A stretch of DNA of 64,000 bases, from assembly GCA_038503035.1 (NCBI GenBank), contig JAVSML010018983.1:62001-126000 (forward strand), given 5' to 3'. Positions 12,111-23,047 of the stretch are shown one piece after another; within the stretch, counting starts at the first letter, position 1; each line of letters starts with the position of its first letter. Under the pieces are notes generated by a model that was not told where the DNA came from, searched no databases, and saw nothing but the letters and a program-made list of their open reading frames with translations. The DNA comes from Crocodylus rhombifer. Lineage: Eukaryota; Chordata; Crocodylia; Crocodylidae. The position numbers and the translations under genes are program-made.

Positions 12111-12314
12111 CTAGTTTAAAGCCCGCCGGAGGAGATCCACCAACCTAGAAGAAAACACACGCTTACCTTTAGGGGAAAGGTGGAGCCCATCCCATCCAAG
12201 CAGGTCTCGTTGTGATGTGCTGGTCATTGTCGAGGAAGCCAAAGCCCACCTCGAGACGCCATTCCCAAAGCCGCCAATTGGTCTCCGCGATGCACATTGC
12301 ATGCCATCTTCCAC
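12111..12314 (-). pseudogene. CR1 ORF1 C-terminal remnant (esterase-like)
   Basis: A 67-codon frame ends 44 bases before the ORF2 start. Its tail contains GWDGLHLSPKGKRVFSSRL, which fits the C-terminal D-x-x-H block of the SGNH-esterase domain known in ORF1 of some CR1 elements. The upstream part of the domain is lost at the 5' truncation. Confidence 0.65.
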
Positions 12315-12590
12315 ATCAACTCACTGGTAGGATAGAAGAGAAAGTGGCAGTGGAGACTGACAGTGGCAGCTGGGAGGAGCCACTGCCTCTGGGGCTGCCG
12401 GGAAGTAAGTCTGGCTGCTGTGCCACCCCACCCCACTGCGTGCCTGGGGGCAATGGGACCAACCTTATGCACCATGGCCTAGGCTGTCCCCTGCACCTGG
12501 GCTGGGCAGGGCTGAGGGACCCACCTCAAAATGGATAAAAATCACTTGGTGGGCCAAATCCAGCCCACAGACATATTTTGCCCAGCTCTG

Positions 12591-14996
12591 AACTAGAAGC
12601 TTTATTAAAATGCTAGGGAGCTAGCATTATAGTATGCAGTTTAAGATAAAATCAAAAACAAATATAACTATTGGAATGTGCATTAATTTGCTATATCATA
12701 TGTTACATTTAAAATAACACAACAAACTAGGCAAAAAATAGTCAAAAGATACTGTGTCATTTTAGTAAAATATATTTCTCATTCAGTTGCATAAAATAAA
12801 ATCCAACCTTGTTGAGCATCTTGACAGTGCCTCTAATACTTCACTGTCAGCCATTTCTACACCCAAGTTAATATTACTATATTTGAGTTAAAGCTTTTAT
12901 CTAGAGCTAAAAACAGTCTGCAGCTGTGAAATAGAAGGGAAACATTACCAGGATAGTAAAGATTGCAGAAGAAAGGACAGGTTGAATGATCGATCATCAG
13001 AGACCATTGTAAAGGAGAGAGGGTCTTTAACACCTGTTGAGTGGAGAGAGCTTAGCAGGAATCAGGGACATGAGACAAAGTCAGTTGACTGCTATGAAGT
13101 GCCTGGCACAGGCAGGGAGACCCAGGGCCAGGACCCAAAATGCTTTGCTTTGCATTCTTGTTTTGAACAGGTTGAATTTCAAGTCCGACAGCATCCCGTT
13201 AAAGTAGCATTTCTGCAGACTGGCTACTGTATAGCACAGAGGCAGCCACTGAGTTCTTTCAGCTCTAGTGTCCAAAGCCATCCTGTCTTCTCTGCAAAGC
13301 AAATGCTCCCAGAGCCTGGCTCTGACATGCCAGGAGTAATTACAGATTCCCATTTTCAGAATGCACATTTCATATATCCTCAGTGGCAACTGTTTTGTAG
13401 TTGGTGATCTAGCCTACGGAGCTTGGGGATGGTTTTTCTGTTTGACCTGTGGTTTGTAGCCTCATGAAGGAGATTGGGAAGTTTGCCCTTCCATTGTATC
13501 CTGGATCTGGTTTTCAATTAACTTTGCAGTTGTTAGGGGAATAAGTCCCTCAGCATCCAGGCAGAGCAGACCAAGCTTGGGGTGCTACAAAGTGGGAGGC
13601 TAGACAGAGTCTGTTTCCAGTATCCTACCCCTTGGTAGGAATCTGGGATAATAGCTCCAGTCAATGGCATCACATTAGGGCAGACCTGCTGTGGGAGAAG
13701 AATAAGGCAAAGGGAGGCCAAGACTCATCTCTCAAAAATGGCCTCCAGTTCTGGGTGTTAAACCTGAGCCTGTGTCTCAGCTGTAATCAGCCCCTCCAGA
13801 GCCCACTGATTTCTAGAGGAGAATGAGGTGCTTGGCACCCCTGCAAATCAGGCCAAATCTTGTACACAAATCTGAGGCTGCTTTCAACAAGATGGGCACC
13901 CACATCAACTGATGCTTGGGCTCAGAAGCCGAGGCCCAGAATTCATTGTTAAAGTTATAGTTCTCCTCTCAAGTCAAACTGAGGAAGGAGTAAAATCTGG
14001 ACAAGATTTGCTGCTTGATGAAAATGCTGTGCCTGGGAAATTCTTTTAGGTGATGGTTCTGCAAAGATAGAGAAGATCTGGAATTCAGACCAGCTACTAA
14101 GACTGACAAAGCACAGAGGGGAAACAAAAGGTGGATCTTGTCTCTATGACCGTGGAAAGAGACTCCTGCATCTGAGTGCTGCTGTCAGCTAATATAAGTG
14201 AGTCAGCTAACAGCAGTGAGACATAAATGCAAATATGCAACTAGTATCTGAATTGCTGCCCTGTCCTTGCCATTACCCCACAGCATTTCTGTGAGCTCTA
14301 AGACAATTAGAGGAGAAGAGGCACTAGCAAGACCTTCACAGAGCAGTAGAGAAGGAATGCACAGGATTGGGTCTCATGGAAATTGATTGCAAAGTGCACA
14401 GAGGCTGCACATGTCCAGTCACTTAGGCCTGAAATTTAAATGTTGAAGAGTTTCAGCAGCAGGAAGAGGCATGGCTAAACTGTTGTGCTGGAATGAGCCA
14501 AAAAAGAAGTATTTAAATGTCAGCTGCATTTTGTCTTTATTGTAACATTTGCCCTGCTCATTAGGTTTGAAGTGTGTGAGGCAGAACTGGCTGCTGATTG
14601 CACTTGCACTGGTTGAACTCCTTTAAGTAGGAGTTACTGTAGATGCATCAGAGCATAACTGACATCAGAAACTAATCCCTTGCCTTTAATGTGGTCTTGC
14701 ACCCTTTCCTAATAATGTAAGAAACTCATATTTGACTATGCTAGGCTGGGCAGTGAGAACATAGGAGCATAACCATTGAAAGCCAAAGTGAACATGGCCA
14801 ATCTGATCTAAGAAGAGTTAAATGCAAACAGGACATAGAAGACAAATAGGAAAAGCAAATGAGGAATTCTTGCTTTGTTTTTAAAGGTTTTAAGCATACT
14901 GCCCTTCTGGCATAATTAATGAGAGTTAAACTAGAAGATGGGGTAGAAGGTTGAGAGAGAGTCACGTACACACCATGCTGGTTTTGATACACAGGG
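12591..14996. other. AT-rich unassigned spacer
   Basis: No recognised repeat or gene. A 141-codon frame at 12982-13407 has no domain, homologue or splice context I can recognise and is not called. Confidence 0.4.
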
Positions 14997-15198
14997 AGTA
15001 CATCTACATATGCTATTAATGCACTATAAGCTTACTGCACAGTAAACTAAGGTGCAGTAAGCTTTCCCTGGGACATAGGCGATGTGGAGGGGGACATGGG
15101 GAGGACACATGCCGCCCCCCGCCCCCAAGGTTGGCCGCCACCGCCACAGCTGTCTCTGAGCAGTTGCCACTCACCACCCTCCCCCTTTGCCACCAACA

Positions 15199-15405
15199 CC
15201 ACCATGGCCACCTACAGGCAGTACCCACTCAGCCCACCCTCGCCATCGATGTCACCACAGCCACCTGCAAGCAGCCCTGCTCAGCTTGCCCTCACTGCCA
15301 ACATCACCACGGCCATCTGCAGGTGGTCCCCGCTTGTCACCTACACAACCCCACCATCGACAGCACCACGGCCACCTGTGGGCAGTCACCATGCCCCCTC
15401 TCCTC
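15199..15405 (+). repeat. minisatellite, about 52-59 bp period, 3.5 copies
   Basis: Units start with variants of caccacggccacctgcaggcagt (copies begin near 15200, 15253, 15305 and 15364). Units differ by several bases and by length, so the array is old. Confidence 0.65.
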
Positions 15406-15444
15406 CTCCCCCACCCCTCAGGAGGCTGAAGTTGTTCATGCCCT

Positions 15445-15468
15445 GGGAGCATGTCTACACATGCTCCC
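15445..15468. repeat. 24-base palindrome
   Basis: GGGAGCATGT and ACATGCTCCC flank a 4-base loop (ctac), a perfect 10-bp inverted repeat inside the TIR element. It may mark a head-to-head junction of two element copies. Confidence 0.75.
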
Positions 15469-16279
15469 AACTGAAGCCCTACAGTGCAGGGCTACTCTTG
15501 CCCTGCTCTGCCCCGCTACAGCAGCCAGGGGGAGATCTAAGCTCCCCCAGGTGTTTGCCCCCTGCCAGCCTGGGACTTCAGGCTCAGGCCTGGGCTGGGG
15601 TAGCTGTCCCACCTCTGGGGTAGTTGCCTCCCAGCTCCATGTCCATATTGGCAGATTGGGACAGGGTCTGGGAAACAATCTCCTGCCCTGGGCAGCTGCT
15701 TGCCACCCAGCCCTGTGCCCCAGGCATAGGGCTGGGAGGTATGCAGCTGCCCAGGGCGGGTTCCCTCGCCCCTGCTGCCTGGGCTGACCAGGAACAATTT
15801 GCTTCTGGTAAGCTGTCTACACATGCACTACTGCACGGTAGATCTACTACCTTTATGTACAGGTACTTGGCAACCATGCAGTAATTTACTATGTAGTAAT
15901 TGCTGCACACATGTAGATGGTAATGCTTTACTGCACAATAGATTAGTCTACTGCACAGTAAAGCATTCCATTGAGATGCACCCAGGAAGAAGAAAAATCA
16001 GGTAGAGGACATAGTAGAAGATAAAGGAAAACCAGAGAATGAACAACAAGGAGGAGCGCACACTTGTGGACTGGAGCCATGATCAGGTAAGTGATACAGT
16101 TAGAAAAAGGACTCCATCTGAGTAGATATTTGGCTGGGGTCTGAGAGAAGCCAAGGAGATGTTTGTGCACTAATTGCAAACACTACTTTTAATCCTAGGA
16201 AACAATATAAAGGAAGCATGACTGCATATGCAGATCTGCAGGGCCTGGGTCATGGTAAGAAGAGGGGAGCCTAGGCACA

Positions 16280-16402
16280 GTGAGACACCTGCAATCAGCC
16301 ATCCAGTTGGGTACACACAAAAGTTACATTATGTATTATGAGCAACCACAGACTTGCAGGAAGTGTGGGCAGGAGGGGCATTTTGCAGCTTATTGTAAGT
16401 GA
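16280..16402 (+). pseudogene. retroelement ORF1 remnant with CCHC zinc knuckle
   Basis: An uninterrupted 40-codon frame, then TGA, contains CRKCGQEGHFAAYC, an exact C-x2-C-x4-H-x4-C zinc knuckle. It is preceded by RHLQSAIQLG and YIMYYEQPQT, the pattern found before the knuckle in Tx1/L1-like ORF1 or ZCCHC3-like proteins. Sequence upstream looks like the same protein out of frame. It has no start and no promoter, so it is read as a relic. Confidence 0.6.
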
Positions 16403-16480
16403 ACAATCTGTTATACATGTTGGGGGAGTGGGCACAGGGCAAATACTTGCTGATAAATATTAAACTGTACAATAAGTATA

Positions 16481-16745
16481 TCATAGAAAAATAGTGCTGG
16501 GTGAGACCTCAGGAGGTCATCTGGTCCAATCCCCTGCACAAGGCAGGATCATCCCTGTATAAGCCATCCCAGCCAAGTGTTTGCCTAACTTCTCTAAATA
16601 TTTCCAGTGATGGAGACTCCACAGCCTGTCTAGGTAATGGGGTCCAATGTTTAACTGCCCTCATAGCTAGAGAGCTTTTCCTGATATCCAACTTAAACTT
16701 CCATTGTTGCAATTTAAGCTCATTATGTCTTGTGAAATATTGCTG
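16481..16745 (-). mobile_element. CR1 3' fragment
   Basis: Begins with the reverse CR1 3' end (atcatagaaaaatagtgctgg, then ctcaggaggtcatctggtcc). It continues into the C-terminal coding sequence (minus-strand residues LKLQQWKFKLDIRKSSL). Truncated and diverged. Confidence 0.85.
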
Positions 16746-17330
16746 GATAACACAAACCATGACAGGAACGAAGAAGAGCTGGAATGGATAAAACAGTCAC
16801 TTCAGCTCAAAATCAGTTTGAATAAAAACAGTAAGAGAGACTCACCTTGATGGAGCTTGAAAGGCTTATTTTGTTCTCTCCCCCTACCCTCAAGTCAATC
16901 CATATCTTTAATATTGTAAGAGAGCTAGATTGTCAAAGCATGGCCCAAATGTAGGCAAGGAAGGTGGCAGTGTTTAGAGGTAAGGGCACAAGCCTGGGAA
17001 GCCAAAGAGCCAAAGACATGAGCTGCAGGGTGGGGGGAGAGACTCTAGCGGCCAGGCAAGAATCCAGGCAGGAAATAGGCAGTAGGGACCAGGACAAAGA
17101 TACTAGGGTCATAGTACAACAAAAGAGAAATCTACCTCAGTGATAGCCCAGAGAGCAGTGCAAGGGCTACTGCTTATATGCAACAGACACACCCAGACAC
17201 TTTAACCTGGGCCAGCTGGAGGCACTGAAGCAACCAGCAGCTGGAAGCCAATCCTGCCCCACAAGTGATCAGGGCCAGTCGGGCACTTGTCTGTCTGCCT
17301 GCTCTGACTCCTGGCATAACTAACACTGAT
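16746..17330. other. unassigned spacer
   Basis: No gene or repeat was recognised. Confidence 0.35.
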
Positions 17331-19600
17331 AACTATGATTATGACAGACTTTAACTTTCTACGTACAGATAGAGAATCAGTATTACTAATAATGGTAGCG
17401 TTCAGATATCCCTGGCTGGGCTAGCCAGCAGATTTCTTCACTAAATGACCATCAAACCAACCAGAGAGGATGCTGTATTAAACATGGTTTTGGCAAAAAC
17501 ATTACAGAAGAGTTAGTCATAGAAAAGAAGTTTGGACTGAGTGGCCAGGTGTTGATTCCATTTAAATTGGATGAAAGAATGGACACGAGTGAGTGAGGTT
17601 TTCACTTTCAAAAGGGTGGAGTTTAAGAAGTTAAGGGAACTAGTTAGTAAAGTAAACTGGATTTTAAAAATCAATTAATTTGAATGAGGAGGAGGTCTGG
17701 AAATTCTTTAGTTGGAGATATGGAAACTATCTGAAACCATATCCCAAGGAAAACGAAGGGCTTCAGGCCTCACTGGGAGAATAACCACAGAAAATGTAGT
17801 ATTAGGAATAAACAGAGAGCTGGCCAAAAAGAAAGGAAAAAAAGAATTAATCAGCAAAGAAAGTTAAGTTATGTCTTGCAGGTCAGAAAACAGAGCGAAT
17901 AGGTAAGAGTTGACAGAGCCCAAGCTGAGCAAGACCTTGCAAAGGAAATTAAAACAAATAGTAAAAGGTTGTTTAGGCACATATGTAAAACAGAAAAGAA
18001 ATTAAACTAGGACTGAGAAAAAATAACTGCTGTGTAGTTTGAGGCCATAAAAACCATAATATAATCTTTTGCCTCTGTTTTTGATAAGGATGGTTATGTA
18101 GAGCATGGGGGTAAAGCAGGAGAGCTACTGGAAATGAGAGTAGAGAAATGGAAGTTACTGTATCTGAGGTAGAATTAAAACTCAAAGGGCTTCATGTTCT
18201 CACCTTGAGGGGGCTGAACGGTCTCTATCCCAGAAGGAACTGGTACATGCAATTGTGAGTCTGGTAGCAGGGATTTATAGTAAGTATCTTAAACAGAGAG
18301 CAAGACCTTATGGTAAGCAGCAAGCATAGCACCTATAAAAAAAAGTGTTACCAGAATATACTAGCTTGTTAGTGTAGTGTGACCTCAAAAGCAAATTTGG
18401 AAAGAATAACAACAACAATAACAATAACATACCAGTACATGGAGATAAAGAAAAAAATGGGATGACATGCAACAAGGGTTTAACAGAGGCAGAACACATA
18501 AAACTAACCCAGTATCTTTGCTAAGTGATTTTCTAGACAAGAAAAATGTGGTAATCTCTCCCATCAGTCTCTCCCATCAGATTTCCATGAAGCCTTTGAT
18601 ATGGTAGCACACTGGAAATTATTAGCGGAACTGGAGAGGAGGGGGTTGGTAGAACTGTAAGGTGAGTAAGCAACCAGCTGTATGAGAGGACGAAGGGTTA
18701 TGCTGAAAGAAACATCACCAGGCTGATGAAGGTCACAAGCACAGTTCTTCTAGAATCCATCTTGGGACTGATCTGATTTAACATTTTCATTATAAGAGCA
18801 GGGGTGTGGTAATTGGATTTGCTCATGGCATAAAGTCAAGAAGCCTCATCAATAGAGAGGAGGATCAGGTTATTTTGCAGGAAGAATGGAATGAGCTTGT
18901 GGACTGAAGTAACACAAACAGGAGAAAATGCAACAGTCCCAAGCGACAAGTGATGTATGCAGGACAAATAACAAGGATTTCTGCTACAAGATGAGGGGCC
19001 ATGAACTGAGAACAACAGAGGAGGAGAAAGATCTGGGGGTATTAGTTACACAAAGGATGGCAATGAGCCACCAATATGTCGCAAGTATGAAAATGGAAAA
19101 TTTGCCCCTTGGGTAGATCAGACAATGCATTCCTAGTAGAGATAGGGAAATATGAATTCCACTGGACACAGCCCTGAGAAGTTCTCACCTTGAATACTGG
19201 ATGCAGTTCTGGTCCCTCATGAACTGGAGAGGTGAATTAAAATTGGAACAGGTACAGAGAGGGGCTGCTGGGATGATCAAGGAAAGGGAGAGCCAATCTT
19301 ATCAGACTAGAAGAACTTGGCTTCTTCTTCAGCCTGGCAAAGCAAATGCTGACTAGGGATATCATTGCTGCTTACTATAAATAAATCAGCGGGGCAGACA
19401 CCAAGGAGGGAAAAAGCTACTTAAGGTAAAGGACACCACTGGCCCAAGAGCAAACAAGTATGAACTGACCATAGATAAAGTCCAGCTGGAAGTCCGGTTT
19501 CTCACCATCTGAGAAGTGAGGTTCCAGAACAGCCTCCTTGTGGGGCCCCAACTAGCTTCAGCATGAAACTTGATACACTTATTAATCAGACATTATACCG
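17331..19600 (+). mobile_element. old CR1/L3-type LINE, long but heavily decayed
   Basis: Short in-frame islands appear in the right order on the plus strand: DFNFLRTDRES (endonuclease, 17350), TREDAVLNMVLAK (17463), FHEAFDMVAHWKLLAEL (RT, 18580), EEEKDLGVLVTQ (19020) and HLEYWMQFWSL (19186). Between them are many stops and frameshifts. The 3' end near 19600 resembles L3-type tails. No functional product. Confidence 0.82.
18405..18430 (+). repeat. (AAC/AAT)n simple repeat
   Basis: A run of aacaacaacaataacaataac inside the old CR1. Confidence 0.7.
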
Positions 19601-20615
19601 TATTTACCAGCAACGGCAGTGACCTGGACCCAAGGACCCAGGAGGTTCCTTTCAGCTCTGTGTTGCTAGGTAGCTTCCCAAGCTAACATTGCCACAACAA
19701 AGTACCCCCAGCACATGCACAAACACACAGTGTAGTGTTTATGGAACAAAATCAGGCCTGCCTTAAGGGAATGTAACTACTGCCAGTGGGGTTACTTCTC
19801 TTTACACTCATCCTGTATTCAGATCCAGGTGGATAGCAGTCAAAGAGAGGAAGCACAAGGAGGAAGAGGCATGAGTCTCATTGGAAGGGAGAACAGTACA
19901 GCACTAGACACGTCTCTCTTTCAGCTGGCCCCTGGGTTCTCTTGAACTCTGGCATTATAGGTTTTATCTCTAAAGATGCTGGTCGTTTTGGCCTGGTCAT
20001 GCTTACATTTACCCGTGTGAGTGGGGGCCTTTCAGCACATGCTACAGTGCTTTGCTGGCTAAAAGCCACAGCACATACAAGATTGAGTCAAACCCCACAG
20101 ACTAACCTGCCAGGTTCAGTTGGTGGGAGGAAGGAGGGCCCTTCCTTGCCCAGGATTTCGCTCCTCAGGACATGTACAGGAGTTTCTGAGGGGGGGGATG
20201 GTGAGTTTCCTGAGTCAGAATTGGACAGAAGAAACAGAGAGGTAAGAAGATCAGGAGTTGCTGTTTCCTGAGCTGGACCTTCACCTTTGATCAGAGCTCC
20301 ACCGCCTTCTCTGACGGGCTTTACACTGGATGGCCAATGTCTGAGGATGGCTCCTCACTGAAGAGGTCTGAGCTGAGAGCTAACCGCTAGTGAGCCCTGG
20401 AAGTACTGGGGCCCTCAAAAGAGTCACTGCTTGGAGGGGCACTCAGTGATCATGCACTTAGTGTGACTGAGGCACCAGCTATGCCCACAGACTGAGGGTT
20501 CACAGCTATGCCCACAGAGGATAAGCCCCCATGGACCATCAGCAAGCTACCCTCGGCACCACTTTGTGCCCCAAGCTGCTGGGTGTCCAGTCTGTTTGAA
20601 AGGGTCTCAGAACAT
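19601..20615. other. unassigned spacer
   Basis: No supported gene or repeat. Short frames on both strands have no recognisable domain. Confidence 0.35.
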
Positions 20616-20870
20616 ACTTGCACACAACAACCACATCTCATGCACACCATATTTGCCAATTACACATACATGCCCATGCCCTATACATGCATTGCACATG
20701 TGCACACATGCACTCACACACACACCACCAACCCCTGCGTGCATACACACAGCTAACCCCTCATACCCGCCCTTATGCACCAGATATACATACACACCTG
20801 GCACAGGCAAGAGCCCATAGATCCACCCCATAGACAACAGCTACAGACACCCATAGACAACCACCCGCAC
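20616..20870 (+). repeat. CA-rich low-complexity tract
   Basis: Imperfect CA/CACA runs (acatgcactcacacacacac near 20706) with interspersed catacacac. A degenerate microsatellite. Confidence 0.65.
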
Positions 20871-20989
20871 ACGAGCTATATGCCCCCTCCCCCACCCTGT
20901 CCCCTGCTTTAGGGCTGGGGAGCTGCCAGAGGGGCTGGCCTTTGGGAGCTGTCCCTTCAGCACCGTGTGGGACAGAAGGGAAGGGGGGG

Positions 20990-21820
20990 GGTGGCTGCAG
21001 CCTGTGGGACCACAAAGGGCCCTGCAGGTGCACTGCCCTCTCCCCCCACAACTTTCTTCCTCAGCCTGTCCCTCTGCCTCAATCCATCTTGCTACACTGC
21101 CCCCACCATGCACCCCTGCCATTGCTCTACCCACCTCTCTCCATGCACTCTCGCCTCATCTTAGCCTTTTGCCTCCACCTGGATGCTCATCCTGCCCCAC
21201 TTCTAGGCCCCACACCCTATGCCTCTGTCCATCCCACACCCCTCTGCCCCACACCTCAATCCCCTTCCCTTCCCCTTTGCTCCAGCCTGCCCCCAACCTT
21301 TATGCCATTTTCTTTGCCCCCCTTCCCACCCCACTTCTGCCCATCCCATCCCAAGGGATGACTAGGTCGAACGGTCACAAACTCCTGCAAGTCCGTTTCA
21401 GGCTGGACATAAGGAAGAATTTCTTTACTGTCCGAGCCCCCAAGGTCTGGAACAGTCTGCCAGCGGAGGTGGTTCAAGCACCTACATTGAACACCTTCAG
21501 GAGTAAATCGGATGCTTATCTTGCTGGGATCCTATGAGCCCAGCTGACTTCCTGCCCTTTGGCCAGGGGGTTGGACTCGATGATCTCCCGAGGTCCCTTC
21601 CAGCCCTGATGTCTATGAAATCTATGAAATCCCACATTCTCTTCTCCTACCCTTTCCACCTTGCTGCCTCATCTCCCTTGACCCCTTTCTTTTCTCCCCA
21701 TCCTCCTTCCCTTACCAGGCCCTGTGCCCTCTCTGTCTTGCATCTGCCCAATCCCCTACCCAGTGCCTTGCACTGTACCATTGGCCCCTTTTCCTCTCCC
21801 CTTCAGTCCTAGGGTAGGGA
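20990..21820 (+). repeat. pyrimidine-rich block interrupted by a CR1 tail
   Basis: Long C/T-biased sequence (ccttcccaccccacttctgcc and similar) lies on both sides of the CR1 piece at 21357-21640. Its origin is unknown. Long frames through it are composition artefacts. Confidence 0.5.
21357..21640 (+). mobile_element. young CR1 3' fragment
   Basis: Plus-strand CR1 C-terminal coding (LQVRFRLDIRKNFFTVRAPK, VWNSLPAEVV) leads into the 3' UTR (ttggactcgatgatctcccg). The end is the repeat tail ctatgaaatctatgaaatc. Few stops and a clean tail suggest recent insertion, 5' truncated. Confidence 0.92.
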
Positions 21821-23047
21821 GCTCCCAAGTCTGATGTATATGAGTGGGTTCATGTCCTTTTGGGGTGTATGTCATCATACTGTGGCAAAGGGAAGAGGTC
21901 AAGGACAGTGATGCATTGGAGAGGAAACCCACTTCTGCCTCTGCCACACATCCCACAAGGGATGCAAGTAGGGGCCAGTCCCAGCTGGCCTGGCAAACAG
22001 ATGGGATGATGCAGGCTAGAAGGAGAATGGAGGTGCCAGGTTCACTTCACCAGAGGTAAGGTTTCCTGTCTCTTCCTTCCTGGTCCCAGGATCTCCACCC
22101 TGCCATGGTGCCAGAACTCTCAATGTCTCCCTTCTCTTCCCCTGCCCATCTCCACTCTCTGTTGCTTCTTTTGTCTTTGCTTCCCACTCCCTCCTTAATC
22201 CCACTCACCCCACCCTGACCTTGTGTGAATGGCTCCACTCCTGTTTTTAATGCAAGGGGGTAAGAGGATGATTCCCCAATGACCAGGAGCCACTGCTTAG
22301 CACAGAAGAGAAGGAGGAATCTCTGGTCTTATTAGTATAGTTACCATAACAACTCCATGCAAGGCTTCTTTAAAAATAGAAGCTATTATTTCTTCCCTGT
22401 TTTCCCCCTTCTTTTCATGGCTGTGGTGCTGCGTGGGCTTGCCTGTCTCAGAAGAGCATAATAAAATGTCAGTAACAATTAAGAGGGTCTGGTGAGGCAA
22501 AGCAGCCCCCTTCCCCATCCTCTCCAAGGGCCCCTTGTTTCTAGATCTGGGTGAAAACCCAAGGGCAAAGTGGTTGCCCACAGGAACGCTGGCAAGGCCC
22601 TCTGACATTAATTTGGTAGATCTTGTTCCATTTCCCAGTGTATGGCATCAGTTACTCTCCTCTCCCCCAGTTGTCTGTCTTGCCAGAGGGCAAGTGAGTT
22701 GGATCCCAGTGGGGTACTGTGTGGGGGAAATGGCTTCTCCTGTGCCAGTCGTATGGGTACATGCAGGTCTCATCCATGTTGTGGCTTAGGACAATCCATT
22801 GAGCTCCACAGCTTCCAGCGCTGCATTTTTCACTGGGTCTAAATTTGCTCACACAAAAATACATAAGCCACATTTTCCTCCATGGCCGCAGTCTTTTGGA
22901 AGCTGTGTAGTGCTCTTGGATCAGGCAAAAGATTCCCAGCCTTTCCTGAAGACACCTCTGCACGAGTCTCATCTACAATGCGAACCATTAGCATGTGCAG
23001 CTGTGTTTTAGCTCAGAAACAAAGAGTCAGCCTCTGACCATTTTTCA
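21821..23047. other. unassigned spacer
   Basis: No gene or transposon was recognised. The stretch 22300-22500, AT-rich and free of repeat motifs, is a weak candidate for conserved non-coding sequence. Confidence 0.35.

Larger units (their letters stand above)
9091..12325 (-). mobile_element. CR1 LINE, near full-length ORF2, frameshifted
   Basis: On the minus strand this copy holds, 5' to 3', the end of ORF1, an endonuclease (YTNARSMGNKQEEL, ITETSWD), a reverse transcriptase ([14 protein letters not shown]) and the CR1 3' UTR ending in ctatgaaacta. The reading frame changes near 11650, between 10280 and 10523, and near 9950, so it cannot encode an intact protein. Good residue conservation suggests a fairly young copy. 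Its 5' end is truncated where the host hAT element resumes. Boundaries are good to about 10 bases at 9091 and about 30 at 12325. Confidence 0.92.
8555..12590. mobile_element. non-autonomous hAT-like DNA transposon split by a CR1
   Basis: The left end CAGGGGTAGGCAATGATTT (8555) and the right end ATTTTGCCCAGCTCTG (to 12590) form imperfect terminal inverted repeats of the hAT CAGRGGTNGGCAA type. The right flank also carries gggccaaatccagccc, typical of this MITE group. Flanking bases aactaact and aactagaa match at 5 of 8 positions, a possible decayed 8-bp target duplication. About 0.8 kb belongs to this element; a CR1 occupies roughly 9091-12325 inside it. No transposase is encoded. Confidence 0.7.
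14997..15982. mobile_element. TIR-bounded DNA element with tandem-repeat core
   Basis: Ends AGTACATCTACATATGCT (14997) and AGCATTCCATTGAGATGCACC (to 15982) are imperfect inverted repeats. Deeper inside, CTTACTGCACAGTAAACTA near 15029 is mirrored by TCTACTGCACAGTAAAGC near 15946. The core is GC-rich and has a minisatellite and a 24-base palindrome. No transposase was seen. Class assignment (MITE-like) is inference. Confidence 0.6.

Noticed and set aside
12982..13407. 141-codon plus-strand frame
   Set aside because: No homologue, domain, promoter or splice context that I can see; the length is not remarkable for this amount of sequence.
15084..15787. Overlapping 179- and 218-codon frames
   Set aside because: They read through the minisatellite of a DNA element; Pro/His/Thr-rich composition follows the repeat.
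20616..20870. Regular spacing of CA-rich units as a possible array
   Set aside because: No constant spacers or repeats as in CRISPR; it is a degenerate microsatellite in a vertebrate genome.
20965..21537. 190-codon plus-strand frame
   Set aside because: The first part is a pyrimidine-rich block and the last part is CR1 coding sequence, so it is an accidental fusion.
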